The position numbers and the translations under genes are program-made. The notes below the pieces were generated by a model. The model did no database searches, had not been told where the DNA came from, and saw only the letters and a program-made list of their open reading frames with translations. A stretch of 64,000 bases of DNA. Origin: AC-32 sp963772975. GTDB taxonomy: Bacteria > Actinomycetota > Thermoleophilia > Gaiellales > Gaiellaceae. Position 1 is the first letter of the stretch. Each line of letters opens with the position of its first letter. The DNA lies in the NCBI GenBank assembly GCA_963772975.1, contig CAVYZH010000010.1:744001-808000 (forward strand). Direction: 5' to 3'. Below, piece after piece: positions 26,368 to 35,934 of this stretch.

Positions 26368-27676
26368 GAACCGCGTCCTCCTTTCGGGCGAGCTCGCCCA
26401 GCCGCTCGAAGACGGCGTCGACGTGACGTGTGTACCAGCCGAGGTCGAAGATCGTGTCCAGGTCGACCCGCCTCGCGATCTCATCGTCCGCGCGAACAAG
26501 CTCGCGGAAGTCCTGCTCCTCCTCGTGCGCCCTGAGCGCGTGCCGCTGGACGAGCCGGTACGCGTCGCCGCGGGGAAGTCCCGACTCGACGAGCGCGAGC
26601 AGCAAGCGCTGGCTGAAGAAGAGGCCGTGACCTGCCTCCAGGTTGCGCCGCATCCGCTCCGGCCTGACGTCGAGCCCTTCCATCAGCCAGGCGAACCGCT
26701 CGAGCATGTAGTCCAGCGCGAGGAACGAGTCCGGGATCACCACGCGCTCGGCCGAGGAGTGCGAGATGTCGCGTTCGTGCCAGAGAGCGACGTTCTCGAG
26801 CCCGACGAGCGCGTTCGCGCGCAGCAGGCGCGCGAGGCCGCAGATGCGCTCGGCCACGACCGGGTTCCGCTTGTGCGGCATCGCCGACGAGCCCTTCTGC
26901 CCCTTGCCGAACGGCTCGGCGACCTCGGCAACCTCGGTTCGCGCCAGGTGACGGATCTCGAGCGCGAACTTCTCCAGGCTTGCCGCCACCAGCGCGAGCG
27001 CGGCGAGCAGCTCGGCATGCCGGTCGCGCTGGACGATCTGCGTCGAGACCGGGTCCGGCTCCAGCCCGAGGCGCTCGCACGCCAGCCGCTCGAGCTCCGG
27101 GTCGGTCGCGGCGTAGGTGCCGACCGCGCCCGAGAGCTTTCCGACGCGCATCGTCTCGAGCGCTCGGGTGAGGCGTCCGCGCGCCCGGTCGAGCTCGAAG
27201 ACCCAGCCGGCGAGCTTGAGGCCGAAGGTCATCGGCTCGGCGTGCACGCCGTGCGTCCGCCCGATGCAGATGTCGTCGCGGTGCCGCCGCGCCTGATCGA
27301 GGACCGCGTCTTGCGCCCGCTCGAGCCCCGCCAGCAGGAGCTCGCCGGCCGCGCGGACCTGGAGCGAGAGGGCCGTGTCGACGACGTCGGACGAGGTCAG
27401 CCCGTGATGAACCCAGCGCCCGTTCGGGCCGACCTCGGCCGCGACGGCGTCCACGAACGCGGCCACGTCGTGCTGCGTCTCGAGCTCAAGCTCGGCGACG
27501 CGTTCGGGGCTGGGCGGCCGCGCGCGCTCCCGGATCTCTGCGACGACCTCCGCGGGAACGGCGCCGAGCTCGGCCCAGGCCTCGAGGGCGGCGAGCTCGA
27601 CGTCCAGCCAGCGCGCGAGCTTGCTCTCCTCCGACCAGACCCCGGCCATCTCGGGTCGGGAGTAGCGCGCGATCAC
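26360..27676 (-). CDS. purB: adenylosuccinate lyase PurB
   Basis: PurB removes fumarate from SAICAR and from adenylosuccinate, so it serves both IMP and AMP synthesis. GTG 27676 gives 438 residues starting VIARYSRPEMAGVWSEESKL. The fumarase-family signature is GSSAMPHKRNPV, preceded by TSSDVVDTAL and RTHGVHAEPMTFG with the catalytic histidine. TAGACT ends 7 nt before the GTG, so an own promoter exists although purE and purD lie upstream on the same strand. Confidence 0.96.
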   Translation of the reverse strand: MIARYSRPEMAGVWSEESKLARWLDVELAALEAWAELGAVPAEVVAEIRERARPPSPERVAELELETQHDVAAFVDAVAAEVGPNGRWVHHGLTSSDVVDTALSLQVRAAGELLLAGLERAQDAVLDQARRHRDDICIGRTHGVHAEPMTFGLKLAGWVFELDRARGRLTRALETMRVGKLSGAVGTYAATDPELERLACERLGLEPDPVSTQIVQRDRHAELLAALALVAASLEKFALEIRHLARTEVAEVAEPFGKGQKGSSAMPHKRNPVVAERICGLARLLRANALVGLENVALWHERDISHSSAERVVIPDSFLALDYMLERFAWLMEGLDVRPERMRRNLEAGHGLFFSQRLLLALVESGLPRGDAYRLVQRHALRAHEEEQDFRELVRADDEIARRVDLDTIFDLGWYTRHVDAVFERLGELARKEDAVHA

Positions 27677-27683
27677 CAGCTGC

Positions 27684-27689
27684 AGTCTA
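27684..27689 (-). promoter_or_regulatory. probable -10 box of purB (leaderless)
   Basis: TAGACT on the minus strand ends 7 nt before GTG 27676. Just upstream, CAGGAGG-A-CCTCCTG (27699-27713) is a perfect interrupted palindrome that could be an operator. Confidence 0.5.
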
Positions 27690-27857
27690 GAGCCCGGGCA
27701 GGAGGACCTCCTGGGAGAAAGCGTCACACCCTCGGCACATCCCCGTCACACACCCGCGCGCATTTCTCAGGCATCCTCGAGATCCCCGGGTGGGTGGGGG
27801 TTAGGGATGGGTCCCGCCACTCCGCGTGGTCCGGGCCGGCCAGCGCCCGGGATCGGC

Positions 27858-28274
27858 TCAGCTCTCGAGGATGCGGGCCGCAAGGGCGGCGGCGTTCTTC
27901 GCGTTGTCCACGCCGACCGCGGCGACGGGCACGCCCGGTGGCATCTGGGTGATCGAGAGGAGCGCGTCGAGCCCGTCCAGCACGCTCAGTCGCGAGCGCA
28001 AGGGCACGCCGATCACCGGCAGGTCGGTGTGCGCGGCGACCGCGCCGGGCAGCGCCGCCGCCAGGCCGGCGCCGGCGATCAGCACGCGGATCCCACGCTC
28101 CCGCGCCGTCCGCGCATACTCGGCCACCGCGTCCGGGTTGCGGTGCGCCGAGCGCACCTCCAGCTCGTGCGGGATGCCGCGCGCTTCGAGCTCGTCGAGT
28201 GCGGGCTGCATCGCCTCGCGGTCCGACTCGGAACCGACCAGCAGGCCGACGAGCGGCCCGTCAGCTGCGGACAT
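27858..28274 (-). CDS. purE: PurE-type AIR carboxylase / N5-CAIR mutase
   Basis: The 138-residue protein has GSESDREAMQPALDELEARG, the SAHR motif (42-45) and a Gly/Ala loop. In place of the class I A-G-A-G-G-A-A-H-L-P-G loop it reads AGAGLAAALPG (67-77), so the usual histidine is alanine. It is not the metazoan class II type either, which has A-G-R-S-N. No purK is seen in the window. It may be a mutase variant or act directly on AIR and CO2. It overlaps purD by 14 nt. Confidence 0.9.
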   Translation of the reverse strand: MSAADGPLVGLLVGSESDREAMQPALDELEARGIPHELEVRSAHRNPDAVAEYARTARERGIRVLIAGAGLAAALPGAVAAHTDLPVIGVPLRSRLSVLDGLDALLSITQMPPGVPVAAVGVDNAKNAAALAARILES

Positions 28275-29484
28275 GACCCTCGGCCGCGGCGAGCGCGATG
28301 TCGCGCCGGTAGCGCATCCCGGCGAACGAGATCCGGCTCGCCGCCTCGTAGGCGCGCGTCCGCGCGGAGCCGACGTTGTCGCCGGTCGCCGTGACGGCGA
28401 GCACCCGCCCGCCGTTCGTCACCAGGCGGCCGCCCCGACGCGCGGTGCCCGCGTGGAAGACGAGCACCCCAGTCGCCTCGGCGTCCTCGACACCGTCGAT
28501 CGGCGTCCCGCTGTCGCTCCGCGCCGGATAGTCGCCGCCTGCCAGCACCACCGTGACGGCCGCGTCCCCCGCGAAGGAGACACCGCCGGCGAGCTCCCCG
28601 GTTGCGGCGCCCATGAGCAGCGGCAGGAGGTCGCCCTCGATCCGCGGCAGGATCGCCTGTGTCTCCGGATCGCCGAACCGGCAGTTGAACTCCAGCACCC
28701 GCGGGCCGTCCTCGGTCAGCATCAATCCTGCATAGAGCAAGCCCGTGAAGGGGGCGTCGCGGCGCGCGAGTTCCGCGAGCACCGGTTGGTGAACGGTCTC
28801 CAGCAGTTCCTCGACCTCGGGCTCGCCGATGCCGGGTACCGGCGAGTACGCGCCCATGCCTCCGGTGTTCGGGCCGGTGTCCCGCTCGCCGACCCGCTTG
28901 AAGTCCTGCGCGGGAGCGAGGGCGACGGCGTGCTCGCCGTCCGAGAGTGCGAACAGCGAGACCTCCTCGCCCTCGAGCAGCTCCTCGATCAGGAGGTCGC
29001 CGCCGAGCTCGGACGCGGTGCGCAGGCCGGCGTTGAGCTCGTCCTGCGTGTGGCAGACGAAGACGCCCTTTCCCGCTGCCAGGCCGTCCACCTTGACCAC
29101 GCAGGGCGGGCGCGCGACGGCGAGGCGCTGCGCGGTCGGCACGCCGGCGGCCTCGAGCACATCCTTGGCGAACGTCTTCGAGCCCTCGATCCGCGCCGCC
29201 GCCTTCGTCGGGCCGAACGTGGCGACCCCACTGCGACGGAGTGTGTCCACGAGCCCGACGACGAGCGGCGCCTCCGGGCCGACCACGACCAGCTCGATGC
29301 CCAGCTCGCGGCAGAGCGAGAGCAGGCCTTCGCCGTCCTCCGTGCGAACCGGGTGGCACTGCCCCAGGCCGGCGATCCCGGGATTGCCGGGCGCGGCGTG
29401 CAGCTCGTCGAGCTCGGGGCTCGCGGAGAGCTTCCACGCGAGCGCGTGCTCCCGGCCGCCCGACCCGACGATCAGCACCTTCAC
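28261..29484 (-). CDS. purD: phosphoribosylamine-glycine ligase PurD
   Basis: PurD makes GAR from phosphoribosylamine, glycine and ATP. The 407-residue ATP-grasp protein begins KVLIVGSGGREHALAWKL and has GPEAPLVVGLVD, VVKVDGLAAGKGV, DTGPNTGGMGAYSP and LEFNCRFGDPETQ. GTG 29484 lies 8 nt after TACACT. It leads the purD-purE series; the upstream gene is divergent. Confidence 0.97.
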   Translation of the reverse strand: MKVLIVGSGGREHALAWKLSASPELDELHAAPGNPGIAGLGQCHPVRTEDGEGLLSLCRELGIELVVVGPEAPLVVGLVDTLRRSGVATFGPTKAAARIEGSKTFAKDVLEAAGVPTAQRLAVARPPCVVKVDGLAAGKGVFVCHTQDELNAGLRTASELGGDLLIEELLEGEEVSLFALSDGEHAVALAPAQDFKRVGERDTGPNTGGMGAYSPVPGIGEPEVEELLETVHQPVLAELARRDAPFTGLLYAGLMLTEDGPRVLEFNCRFGDPETQAILPRIEGDLLPLLMGAATGELAGGVSFAGDAAVTVVLAGGDYPARSDSGTPIDGVEDAEATGVLVFHAGTARRGGRLVTNGGRVLAVTATGDNVGSARTRAYEAASRISFAGMRYRRDIALAAAEGHVRS

Positions 29485-29492
29485 GGCGGCGG

Positions 29493-29498
29493 AGTGTA
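29493..29498 (-). promoter_or_regulatory. probable -10 box of purD (leaderless)
   Basis: TACACT on the minus strand ends 8 nt before GTG 29484. The gap has no ribosome-binding site. Confidence 0.45.
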
Positions 29499-29645
29499 CT
29501 CCCGGCGTCGGCGCCGCTCCGTTCGCCTTGCCGGGTACAAGGTTCGCCCGGCCTCCTCCCCAAGGCGATCGTATTGCCGGCCCGCGCGCGTGTCTGTGAC
29601 GGGACGGTCGCGAATGTGTGACGAGCGGCGGATACCCTCCGGCGC

Positions 29646-30407
29646 GTGAGCTTCGACGTCTCGGGCAATGCCTACGACCGCTTCATGGGCCGCTACTCGC
29701 GCGAGCTGGCTCCCGTGTTCGCGGACTTCTCCGGCGTGGAGGCCGGACAAGGCGTCGTCGATGTCGGCTGCGGCTCGGGCCTCCTGACCGAAGAGCTCGC
29801 CCGCCGCGTCGGTGCTGGCCGCGTCGCGGGGGCCGACCCGTCGCCGCTGCTCGACGCGTGTGCCGAGCGGGTGCCAGGCGCCGACCTGAAGCGCGCAGCC
29901 GCCGAGGATCTGCCTTGGCCCGACGATTCGTTCGACGCGGCGCTCGCCCAGCTCGTTGTCCATTTCATGGACGACCCCGTGGCCGGTATCGCCGAGATGG
30001 CCCGCGTCACGCGCCGGGGTGGTGTCGTCGCGGCCTGCACCTGGGATTTCTCGGGCGGCATGGAGCTCCTTGGCACCTACTGGGAGTCGGCGAAGGCGCT
30101 CGAGCCCGGTGCCGAGAGCGAGTCGCGCGCGTTCGACGAGGCCGGGCTCGACGCGCTCTGGCGACGAGTCGGTCTCGGCGACGTCGAGGTCGACGCGCTT
30201 GTCGTCTCCAGCCGGTACGAGGACTTCGACGAGATCTGGGACGCGTTCATGCTCGGCGTAGGCCCCGCGGGTCAACACCTGGTCTCGCAGGCGCCTGAAC
30301 GGCAGTCGGCGATCCGCGCCGAGTACTTCTCGCGCCTGGGCGAGCCGGCCGGCTCCTTCGAGTTCGATGCTCGCGCCTGGGCCGTTCGCGGCCGCGTCCC
30401 CGGTTAG
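29646..30407 (+). CDS. class I SAM-dependent methyltransferase
   Basis: The 253-residue protein has motif I GVVDVGCGSGLLTEELA, an acidic motif II region ADPSPLLDACAERV, EDLPWPDDSFDAAL, and the post-II strand RRGGVVAACTWDFS. This is the UbiE/Methyltransf_11 layout. The acceptor is unknown. TACCCT ends 7 nt before GTG 29646. Its stop overlaps that of purA as TTAG. It is divergent from purD. Confidence 0.88.
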   Translation: MSFDVSGNAYDRFMGRYSRELAPVFADFSGVEAGQGVVDVGCGSGLLTEELARRVGAGRVAGADPSPLLDACAERVPGADLKRAAAEDLPWPDDSFDAALAQLVVHFMDDPVAGIAEMARVTRRGGVVAACTWDFSGGMELLGTYWESAKALEPGAESESRAFDEAGLDALWRRVGLGDVEVDALVVSSRYEDFDEIWDAFMLGVGPAGQHLVSQAPERQSAIRAEYFSRLGEPAGSFEFDARAWAVRGRVPG

Positions 30408-31702
30408 GGCCGGGCGAGCGCCTCGACCGTCCCCGGCGCGAGCACCCGCTCTCGCTCGGCGCCGGTGCCGATCAGCGAGACCGGTACCTCGAGCTCTCGC
30501 TCGACGAACTCGACGTAGCCGCTCGCCTTCGGCGGCAGTGCGTCGAGCTCGGTCACCTCGTCGAGCGGCTCCTGCCAGCCCGCCAGCGTCTCGAAGACCG
30601 GGCGGCAGTGGTGGAAGTCGCTCTGGTGCGCCGGGAAGTCGGACGTCTCCGTGCCGTCGCGCAGCCGGTAGCGCACGCAGACCGGCAGCTCGGCGAACGA
30701 CGAGAGCACGTCGAGCTTCGTCAGTGCGAGCGAGGTGATCCCGTTGAGCCGGACTGCGTAGCGCAGCGCGACCAGGTCGAGCCAGCCGCAGCGGCGGACG
30801 CGGCCGGTGGTCGTGCCGAACTCGGCGCCGAGGTCGCGCACGCGTTCCTGGTCGGCGCCTTCGATCTCGGTCGGGAACGGACCCTCGCCGACGCGGGTCA
30901 CGTAGGCCTTCGCGACGCCGATGATCGCGTCGATCCGGTTCGGGCCGATGCCGACCCCGACCGCGGCCGCGCCGGCCACGGTCCCGGACGAGGTCACGAA
31001 CGGATAGGTGCCGTGGTCGAGGTCGAGCAGCGTGCCCTGTGCGCCTTCGAGCAGGACGAAGCGGCCCTCGCGCAATGCGCGGTCCACGAGCAGCGACGTG
31101 TCGGCGACGTAGGGCCGCAGTCGCTGCGCGAAGCCCTCGTAGCGCGCCGCGAGCTCCTCCAGCTCGAGCGGCTCGGCGCCGTAGACGCGCTCGAGCCAGA
31201 CGTTCTTCTCGGCGAGCGCGACCTCGATCTTCTGGCGCAGGATCTTCGGCTCGAGCAGGTCCTGGACGCGGATCCCGAGGCGCGCCGCCTTGTCCGCGTA
31301 GGCTGGGCCGATCCCGCGTTTGGTCGTCCCGATCTGCAGATCGCCGAGCCGTCGCTCGCTGCCCTGGTCGATGGCCACGTGCCACGGCATGATCAGGTGC
31401 GCCTCACCCGAGACGCGCACGCAGCCGGTCGAGATCCCACGCGCCTCGAGACCGTCCAGCTCCGCCACGAACACTTCCGGGTCGATCACGCAGCCGGCGC
31501 CGAGGATGCACTCCTTGCCGTGCAGGATCCCCGAGGGCATGTGGTGGAACTTGTACTTCTCGCCCTCGGCGACGATCGTGTGACCGGCATTCGGCCCGCC
31601 CTGGTAGCGGCAGACGAGGTCCGAGTGCTGGGCCAGCAGGTCGACGATCTTGCCCTTGCCTTCGTCGCCCCACTGAGCCCCGACGATTACGGTCGCAGGC
31701 AC
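30404..31702 (-). CDS. purA: adenylosuccinate synthetase PurA
   Basis: PurA commits IMP to AMP by adding aspartate with GTP. The 432-residue protein has GAQWGDEGKGKIVDLLA with the P-loop and catalytic Asp/Lys, GPNAGHTIV with the catalytic His, GTTKRGIGPAYADK, EGAQGTLLDLDHGTYPFVTS and, near the end, LTKLDVL with the GTP-specifying T-K-x-D. GTG 31702 lies 7 nt after CACACT. It is a single-gene unit between the methyltransferase and the repeat region. Confidence 0.97.
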   Translation of the reverse strand: MPATVIVGAQWGDEGKGKIVDLLAQHSDLVCRYQGGPNAGHTIVAEGEKYKFHHMPSGILHGKECILGAGCVIDPEVFVAELDGLEARGISTGCVRVSGEAHLIMPWHVAIDQGSERRLGDLQIGTTKRGIGPAYADKAARLGIRVQDLLEPKILRQKIEVALAEKNVWLERVYGAEPLELEELAARYEGFAQRLRPYVADTSLLVDRALREGRFVLLEGAQGTLLDLDHGTYPFVTSSGTVAGAAAVGVGIGPNRIDAIIGVAKAYVTRVGEGPFPTEIEGADQERVRDLGAEFGTTTGRVRRCGWLDLVALRYAVRLNGITSLALTKLDVLSSFAELPVCVRYRLRDGTETSDFPAHQSDFHHCRPVFETLAGWQEPLDEVTELDALPPKASGYVEFVERELEVPVSLIGTGAERERVLAPGTVEALARP

Positions 31703-31709
31703 GCGCCGG

Positions 31710-31715
31710 AGTGTG
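31710..31715 (-). promoter_or_regulatory. probable -10 box of purA
   Basis: CACACT on the minus strand ends 7 nt before GTG 31702. It is weaker than the TANACT boxes of the other pur genes but at the same distance. Confidence 0.35.
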
Positions 31716-31742
31716 CCCTATCCGGCGGCTACCAGAGGGCTG

Positions 31743-31815
31743 AGGCGCCGCTTGCGGCGCCGACTTCAGGACGCATGGGCTTTGCCCGTGCGTCCGTCTG
31801 AAATGACCGGTCGAC
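31743..31815. repeat. two-hairpin repeat, copy 1
   Basis: Hairpin 1 is GGCGCCG-CTTG-CGGCGCC (31744-31761). Hairpin 2 is GGACGCA/TGCGTCC with an inner GGGC-TTT-GCCC (31769-31795). A tail, TCTGAAATGACCGGTCGA, follows. Copy 2 at 32067 has the same order and nearly the same tail, and copy 3 at 59703 the same two hairpins. Confidence 0.65.
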
Positions 31816-31826
31816 CCGCGGGCGTC

Positions 31827-32060
31827 TTACCAGAGGGGCGACGTGGCTTCCGCGTGCACGCCCGCGCCGGCGCGGATCACGCGGATCCGATGCCCGCGCG
31901 GGCACTCGGTCCAGCCGAGGTCGTGCTCGAGCCGCAGCAACCCCTGCGCCGTATGCCCGACGTGCTCGCCGCAGGAATCGAGCTCCTCGCACGCCTGGCA
32001 CACGATGGTGAACGCCGTTGCGCGGGCGAGGAGGACGACGGTCTGCTCGAAGCTCGTCAT
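31827..32060 (-). CDS. small cysteine-rich (zinc-ribbon-like) hypothetical protein
   Basis: The 77-residue protein contains VCQACEELDSCGEHVGH, then WTECPRGHRIRVI. The cysteine and histidine spacing could hold one zinc ion. It lies between two copies of the two-hairpin repeat, with its ATG only 7 nt from copy 2, downstream of dnaB on the same strand. No family is recognised; a regulatory or structural zinc role is a guess. Confidence 0.55.
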   Translation of the reverse strand: MTSFEQTVVLLARATAFTIVCQACEELDSCGEHVGHTAQGLLRLEHDLGWTECPRGHRIRVIRAGAGVHAEATSPLW

Positions 32061-32066
32061 GACGAA

Positions 32067-32138
32067 GGCGGCGCTTGCGACGCCGTTGTCAGCAGGTGCG
32101 GGCCGTGCCCGCGCCTGCGTCTGAACTGACCGGTCGAT
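32067..32138. repeat. two-hairpin repeat, copy 2
   Basis: Hairpin 1 is GGCGGCG-CTTG-CGACGCC with one mismatch; hairpin 2 is GCAGG/CCTGC with an inner GCGGGC/GCCCGC. The tail TCTGAACTGACCGGTCGA differs from copy 1 by one base. It lies between dnaB and the small cysteine-rich gene. Confidence 0.65.
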
Positions 32139-32157
32139 GCGCCGACGATTCTCACGG

Positions 32158-33507
<1,350 letters not shown>

Positions 33508-33684
33508 CGGGCTACCCAACCACGGCGGGCGCGGTCGTGGAAGGTCTGGACGACGCCGCTTTCGACAGGGGGTCGAGATTCCGGCGGGGGCGGTTTGCAG
33601 GCATAAGGGAACACAGGTTCCCACGTACCCCGGACAACACCTGTGGGTGAAATCTCCGCTCGGAGCGGGAAGTTCGTGCCGAAT

Positions 33685-33710
33685 TCCACAGGCGCGGGCC
33701 CGCCTGTGGA
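33685..33710 (-). terminator. hairpin between rplI and dnaB
   Basis: TCCACAGGCG pairs perfectly with CGCCTGTGGA over a 6-nt loop, 18 nt after the rplI stop. Without a T-run it may be a partial terminator that lowers dnaB expression relative to the ribosomal genes. Confidence 0.45.
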
Positions 33711-33728
33711 GAAGCCTGTGCGCTTCTG

Positions 33729-34433
33729 TTACGAGTCGGGCTGCTCTGCGGGCTCAGTGTCGCCCGGGAGCTCGTCCGCGGCGTACACGGCCCGGTCGAA
33801 CGCGTCGTCCGGGACCTCTTCGGCCTCGGCCTCTGCGTCCGGTTCGAGCTCGTCTTCGGCGACGACGGCCTCGATCACGGCCTCGGCCTCCGCGTGCTCG
33901 GCCTCCGCCTCGGCGGTCGCCGCTGCCTCGGCCTCCGCCTCTGCCGCGGCGATCGCGTCGAGCTCCTCCTGCGGCGGCAGTTCGCCACCCTCGGGGTGGA
34001 CCGCGACGCGCAGCGTCGCCGTCGCGTCGCCGAAGAGCTCGACCGGGATCTGGTAGCGGCCGATGCGCTTGATCGACTCCGGCAGGTCGAGCTTGCGCCG
34101 GTCGATGCGCACCTTTTGCGTCTCCCAGACGCGCTCGGCGATGTCGGTCGCGGTGACCGAGCCGAACAGCGTGCCGGTCTCGCCGGCCGGGGCGTCGAAG
34201 CGGATCTCCGCGCCCTCGAGCTTCTGCGCGATCTCCTGTGCCTGCTCGAAGCTCTGCGCCTCGTGGCGCGCGCGCTTCTCCTCGTGCTTGCGCAGCTCGG
34301 CGACCTTGGCGGGCGTGGCCGCCTCGGCGAGCTTGCGCGGCAGCAGGTAGTTGCGAGCGAAGCCCGGGGCGACGTCGACCACCTCGCCGCGGAGGCCGAC
34401 CTTCTCGACGTCCTGTCTGAGGATGACTTCCAT
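33729..34433 (-). CDS. rplI: 50S ribosomal protein L9 with long acidic tail
   Basis: The first 150 or so residues are ordinary L9: MEVILRQDVEKVGLRGEVVD, GFARNYLLPRKLA, the long connecting helix, and the C-terminal domain with FGSVTATDIAE. Then come about 80 extra residues rich in Ala, Glu and Asp (EELDAIAAAEAEAEAAATAE onward), giving 234 in all against about 148 usually. It begins directly after the rpsR stop. The tail is likely disordered. Confidence 0.95.
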   Translation of the reverse strand: MEVILRQDVEKVGLRGEVVDVAPGFARNYLLPRKLAEAATPAKVAELRKHEEKRARHEAQSFEQAQEIAQKLEGAEIRFDAPAGETGTLFGSVTATDIAERVWETQKVRIDRRKLDLPESIKRIGRYQIPVELFGDATATLRVAVHPEGGELPPQEELDAIAAAEAEAEAAATAEAEAEHAEAEAVIEAVVAEDELEPDAEAEAEEVPDDAFDRAVYAADELPGDTEPAEQPDS

Positions 34434-34697
34434 CTATCCCGTGGAGTAGGGGAGGAGCGCCATCTCGCGGGCCCGCTTGACCGCCAGCGCGACCTGCCGC
34501 TGGTGGCGGCGGCACGCGCCCGTGATGCGGCGGGAGCGGATCTTGCCCTTCTCGGAGACGTAGCGCCGGAGCTGGTTGATGTTCTTGTAGTCCACCTCGG
34601 TCACCTTCTCGCGGCAGAAGTAGCAGTTGCGCTTGCGGATCGGGCCCCCGGGCGCGGGCCTGCCCTTGCGCTGCTGTCGCTGTTCTCGCGGCGGCAT
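34434..34697 (-). CDS. rpsR: 30S ribosomal protein S18
   Basis: The 87-residue protein has RKRNCYFCREKVTEVDYKNI, SEKGKIRSRRITGACRRHQR and AVKRAREMALLPY, the S18 core. It keeps C-x2-C and a later Cys before R-R-H, the zinc-binding (C+) form. ATG 34697 overlaps the ssb stop as TGATG, which excludes the longer frame starting at 35186. Confidence 0.96.
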   Translation of the reverse strand: MPPREQRQQRKGRPAPGGPIRKRNCYFCREKVTEVDYKNINQLRRYVSEKGKIRSRRITGACRRHQRQVALAVKRAREMALLPYSTG

Positions 34698-35134
34698 CAG
34701 AAGGGGATGTCGTCGTCGGCAGCCTGGCTGCCGAAGTCGGCGTTCTCGGTCTGGGCGCCGCTCGGGACGAACTGCGGCTGGCCGCCGCCCTCGCCGTCCT
34801 GGCGCGAGCCGAGGAACTGGACGCTGTCCGCGATGATCTCGACCGCCTGGCGCTTGGTGCCGTCCTGGGCGTCCCACTCGCGCCAGTCGAGCCGGCCGTC
34901 GACCGCGATTGGGCGGCCCTTGGCGAGGTACTGCGCGCAGCTCTCGCCCTGGTTCCCCCAGACGGTGACGTCGAAGTAGTTCGGCTTGTCGCCCCACTCG
35001 CCGGTCTGGCCGTCCTTCTGCCGCGTGTTCACGGCGAGGCGCAGCTTGCAGACCGCGGTGCCGCTCGGCGTGTGCCGCAGCTCGGGATCCTTCGTCAGGT
35101 TTCCGACCAGGACGACACGGTTGATGTTCGCCAT
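34697..35134 (-). CDS. ssb: single-stranded DNA-binding protein
   Basis: The 145-residue protein has the OB fold: NINRVVLVGNLTKDPELRHT, VCKLRLAVNTRQ, NYFDVTVWGNQGESCAQYL and KGRPIAVDGRLDWREW. The acidic C-terminal tip ends DDDIPF, which recruits replication and repair proteins. ATG 35134 overlaps the rpsF stop. It lies between rpsF and rpsR as in most bacteria. Confidence 0.97.
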   Translation of the reverse strand: MANINRVVLVGNLTKDPELRHTPSGTAVCKLRLAVNTRQKDGQTGEWGDKPNYFDVTVWGNQGESCAQYLAKGRPIAVDGRLDWREWDAQDGTKRQAVEIIADSVQFLGSRQDGEGGGQPQFVPSGAQTENADFGSQAADDDIPF

Positions 35135-35541
35135 TACTCGTTCTCCTCTCCGGCGCTCTCTCCGGCGCTGCTCTCGGTCTCTGCATCCTGCCGGGTGGCG
35201 GCCGCCACCGCTACCGGCTCTTCGGGCATCGGCTCGGGCGGGCGCGTCGTGCCGCCCTGGACGCGGCGCACGGCCAGGTGGCGCATGACGCCGTCGGTGA
35301 TCTTGAGGACGCGCGAGATCTCCTCGAGCGTCGCCGGCTCGGCCGCGAAGGTCAGCAGGTGGTAGACGCCCTCGTTCTTGTGGTCGATCTCGTAGGCGAG
35401 CCGGCGCCGGCCCCAGGGCTCGTCGGCTTCGAACACGCCGCCGTCCTTCTCGATCGCTTCGCGGGCGCGCGTCACGATCTCCGTCTGCCGCTCTTCCGGC
35501 AGCTCGGGATCGAGCATCAGCAAGATTTCGTAGTCGGTCAC
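35134..35541 (-). CDS. rpsF: 30S ribosomal protein S6
   Basis: From GTG 35541 the product is 135 residues: VTDYEILLMLDPELPEERQT, WGRRRLAYEIDHKNEGVYHL and a C-terminal extension of about 35 residues with EEP and AGE repeats. GTG 35553, four codons earlier, has a better AAGGAAG ribosome-binding site and is equally possible. It is the first gene of the rpsF-ssb-rpsR-rplI-dnaB unit. Confidence 0.93.
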   Translation of the reverse strand: MTDYEILLMLDPELPEERQTEIVTRAREAIEKDGGVFEADEPWGRRRLAYEIDHKNEGVYHLLTFAAEPATLEEISRVLKITDGVMRHLAVRRVQGGTTRPPEPMPEEPVAVAAATRQDAETESSAGESAGEENE

Positions 35542-35652
35542 GCTCCCGAACACCTCACTTCCTTCGGTCTGAGTCGGCCTCGCCGGCAAGCGCAACTCGG
35601 GAGCGAACTGCGCGAGGCGAGGCAGGAAGGCGGCCAGTGTAGCATCGGCTTG

Positions 35653-35931
35653 ATGCGAGCCCGGACCGCCTGGCTGGCCGGCGCGGCAGGCGCCGCGATC
35701 GGCGTCTACCGGAAGCTTCGGCCCACGCCGGCCCCGCCGCCTGCACCCGCGGACGACCCGCGCGCCGAGGAGCTGCGGCGCAAGCTCGAGGAGTCGCGTA
35801 CCGTCGTCGAGGAGCAGCACGAGGAAGCCGCCTCGCCGGAGACGCCCGTGGACGAGGTCGACGTCGAGAGCCGTCGCGCGGCCGTACACGAGCGGGCTCG
35901 GGCGGCCACCGACGAGATGCGCGACGAGTAA
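35653..35931 (+). CDS. hypothetical protein with N-terminal hydrophobic segment and charged helix
   Basis: The 92-residue protein starts MRARTAWLAGAAGAAIGVYR, a short hydrophobic anchor, then a Pro/Ala linker and a long Glu/Arg-rich helix (EELRRKLEESRTVVEEQHEE). TAGCAT ends 7 nt before ATG 35653. It is divergent from rpsF and ends 3 nt before the amidase stop. A membrane-tethered coiled coil is likely; function is unknown. Confidence 0.65.
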   Translation: MRARTAWLAGAAGAAIGVYRKLRPTPAPPPAPADDPRAEELRRKLEESRTVVEEQHEEAASPETPVDEVDVESRRAAVHERARAATDEMRDE

Positions 35932-35934
35932 GAG

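Noticed and set aside
27699..27713. CAGGAGG-A-CCTCCTG as a terminator of purE
   Set aside because: It has no loop and so cannot fold as a hairpin. It is noted only as a possible operator for purB.
31743..31815. Mini-ykkC or c-di-GMP riboswitch, because of paired GC hairpins with short loops
   Set aside because: The conserved loop and linker bases of these riboswitches are not present, and neighbouring genes are not typical targets.
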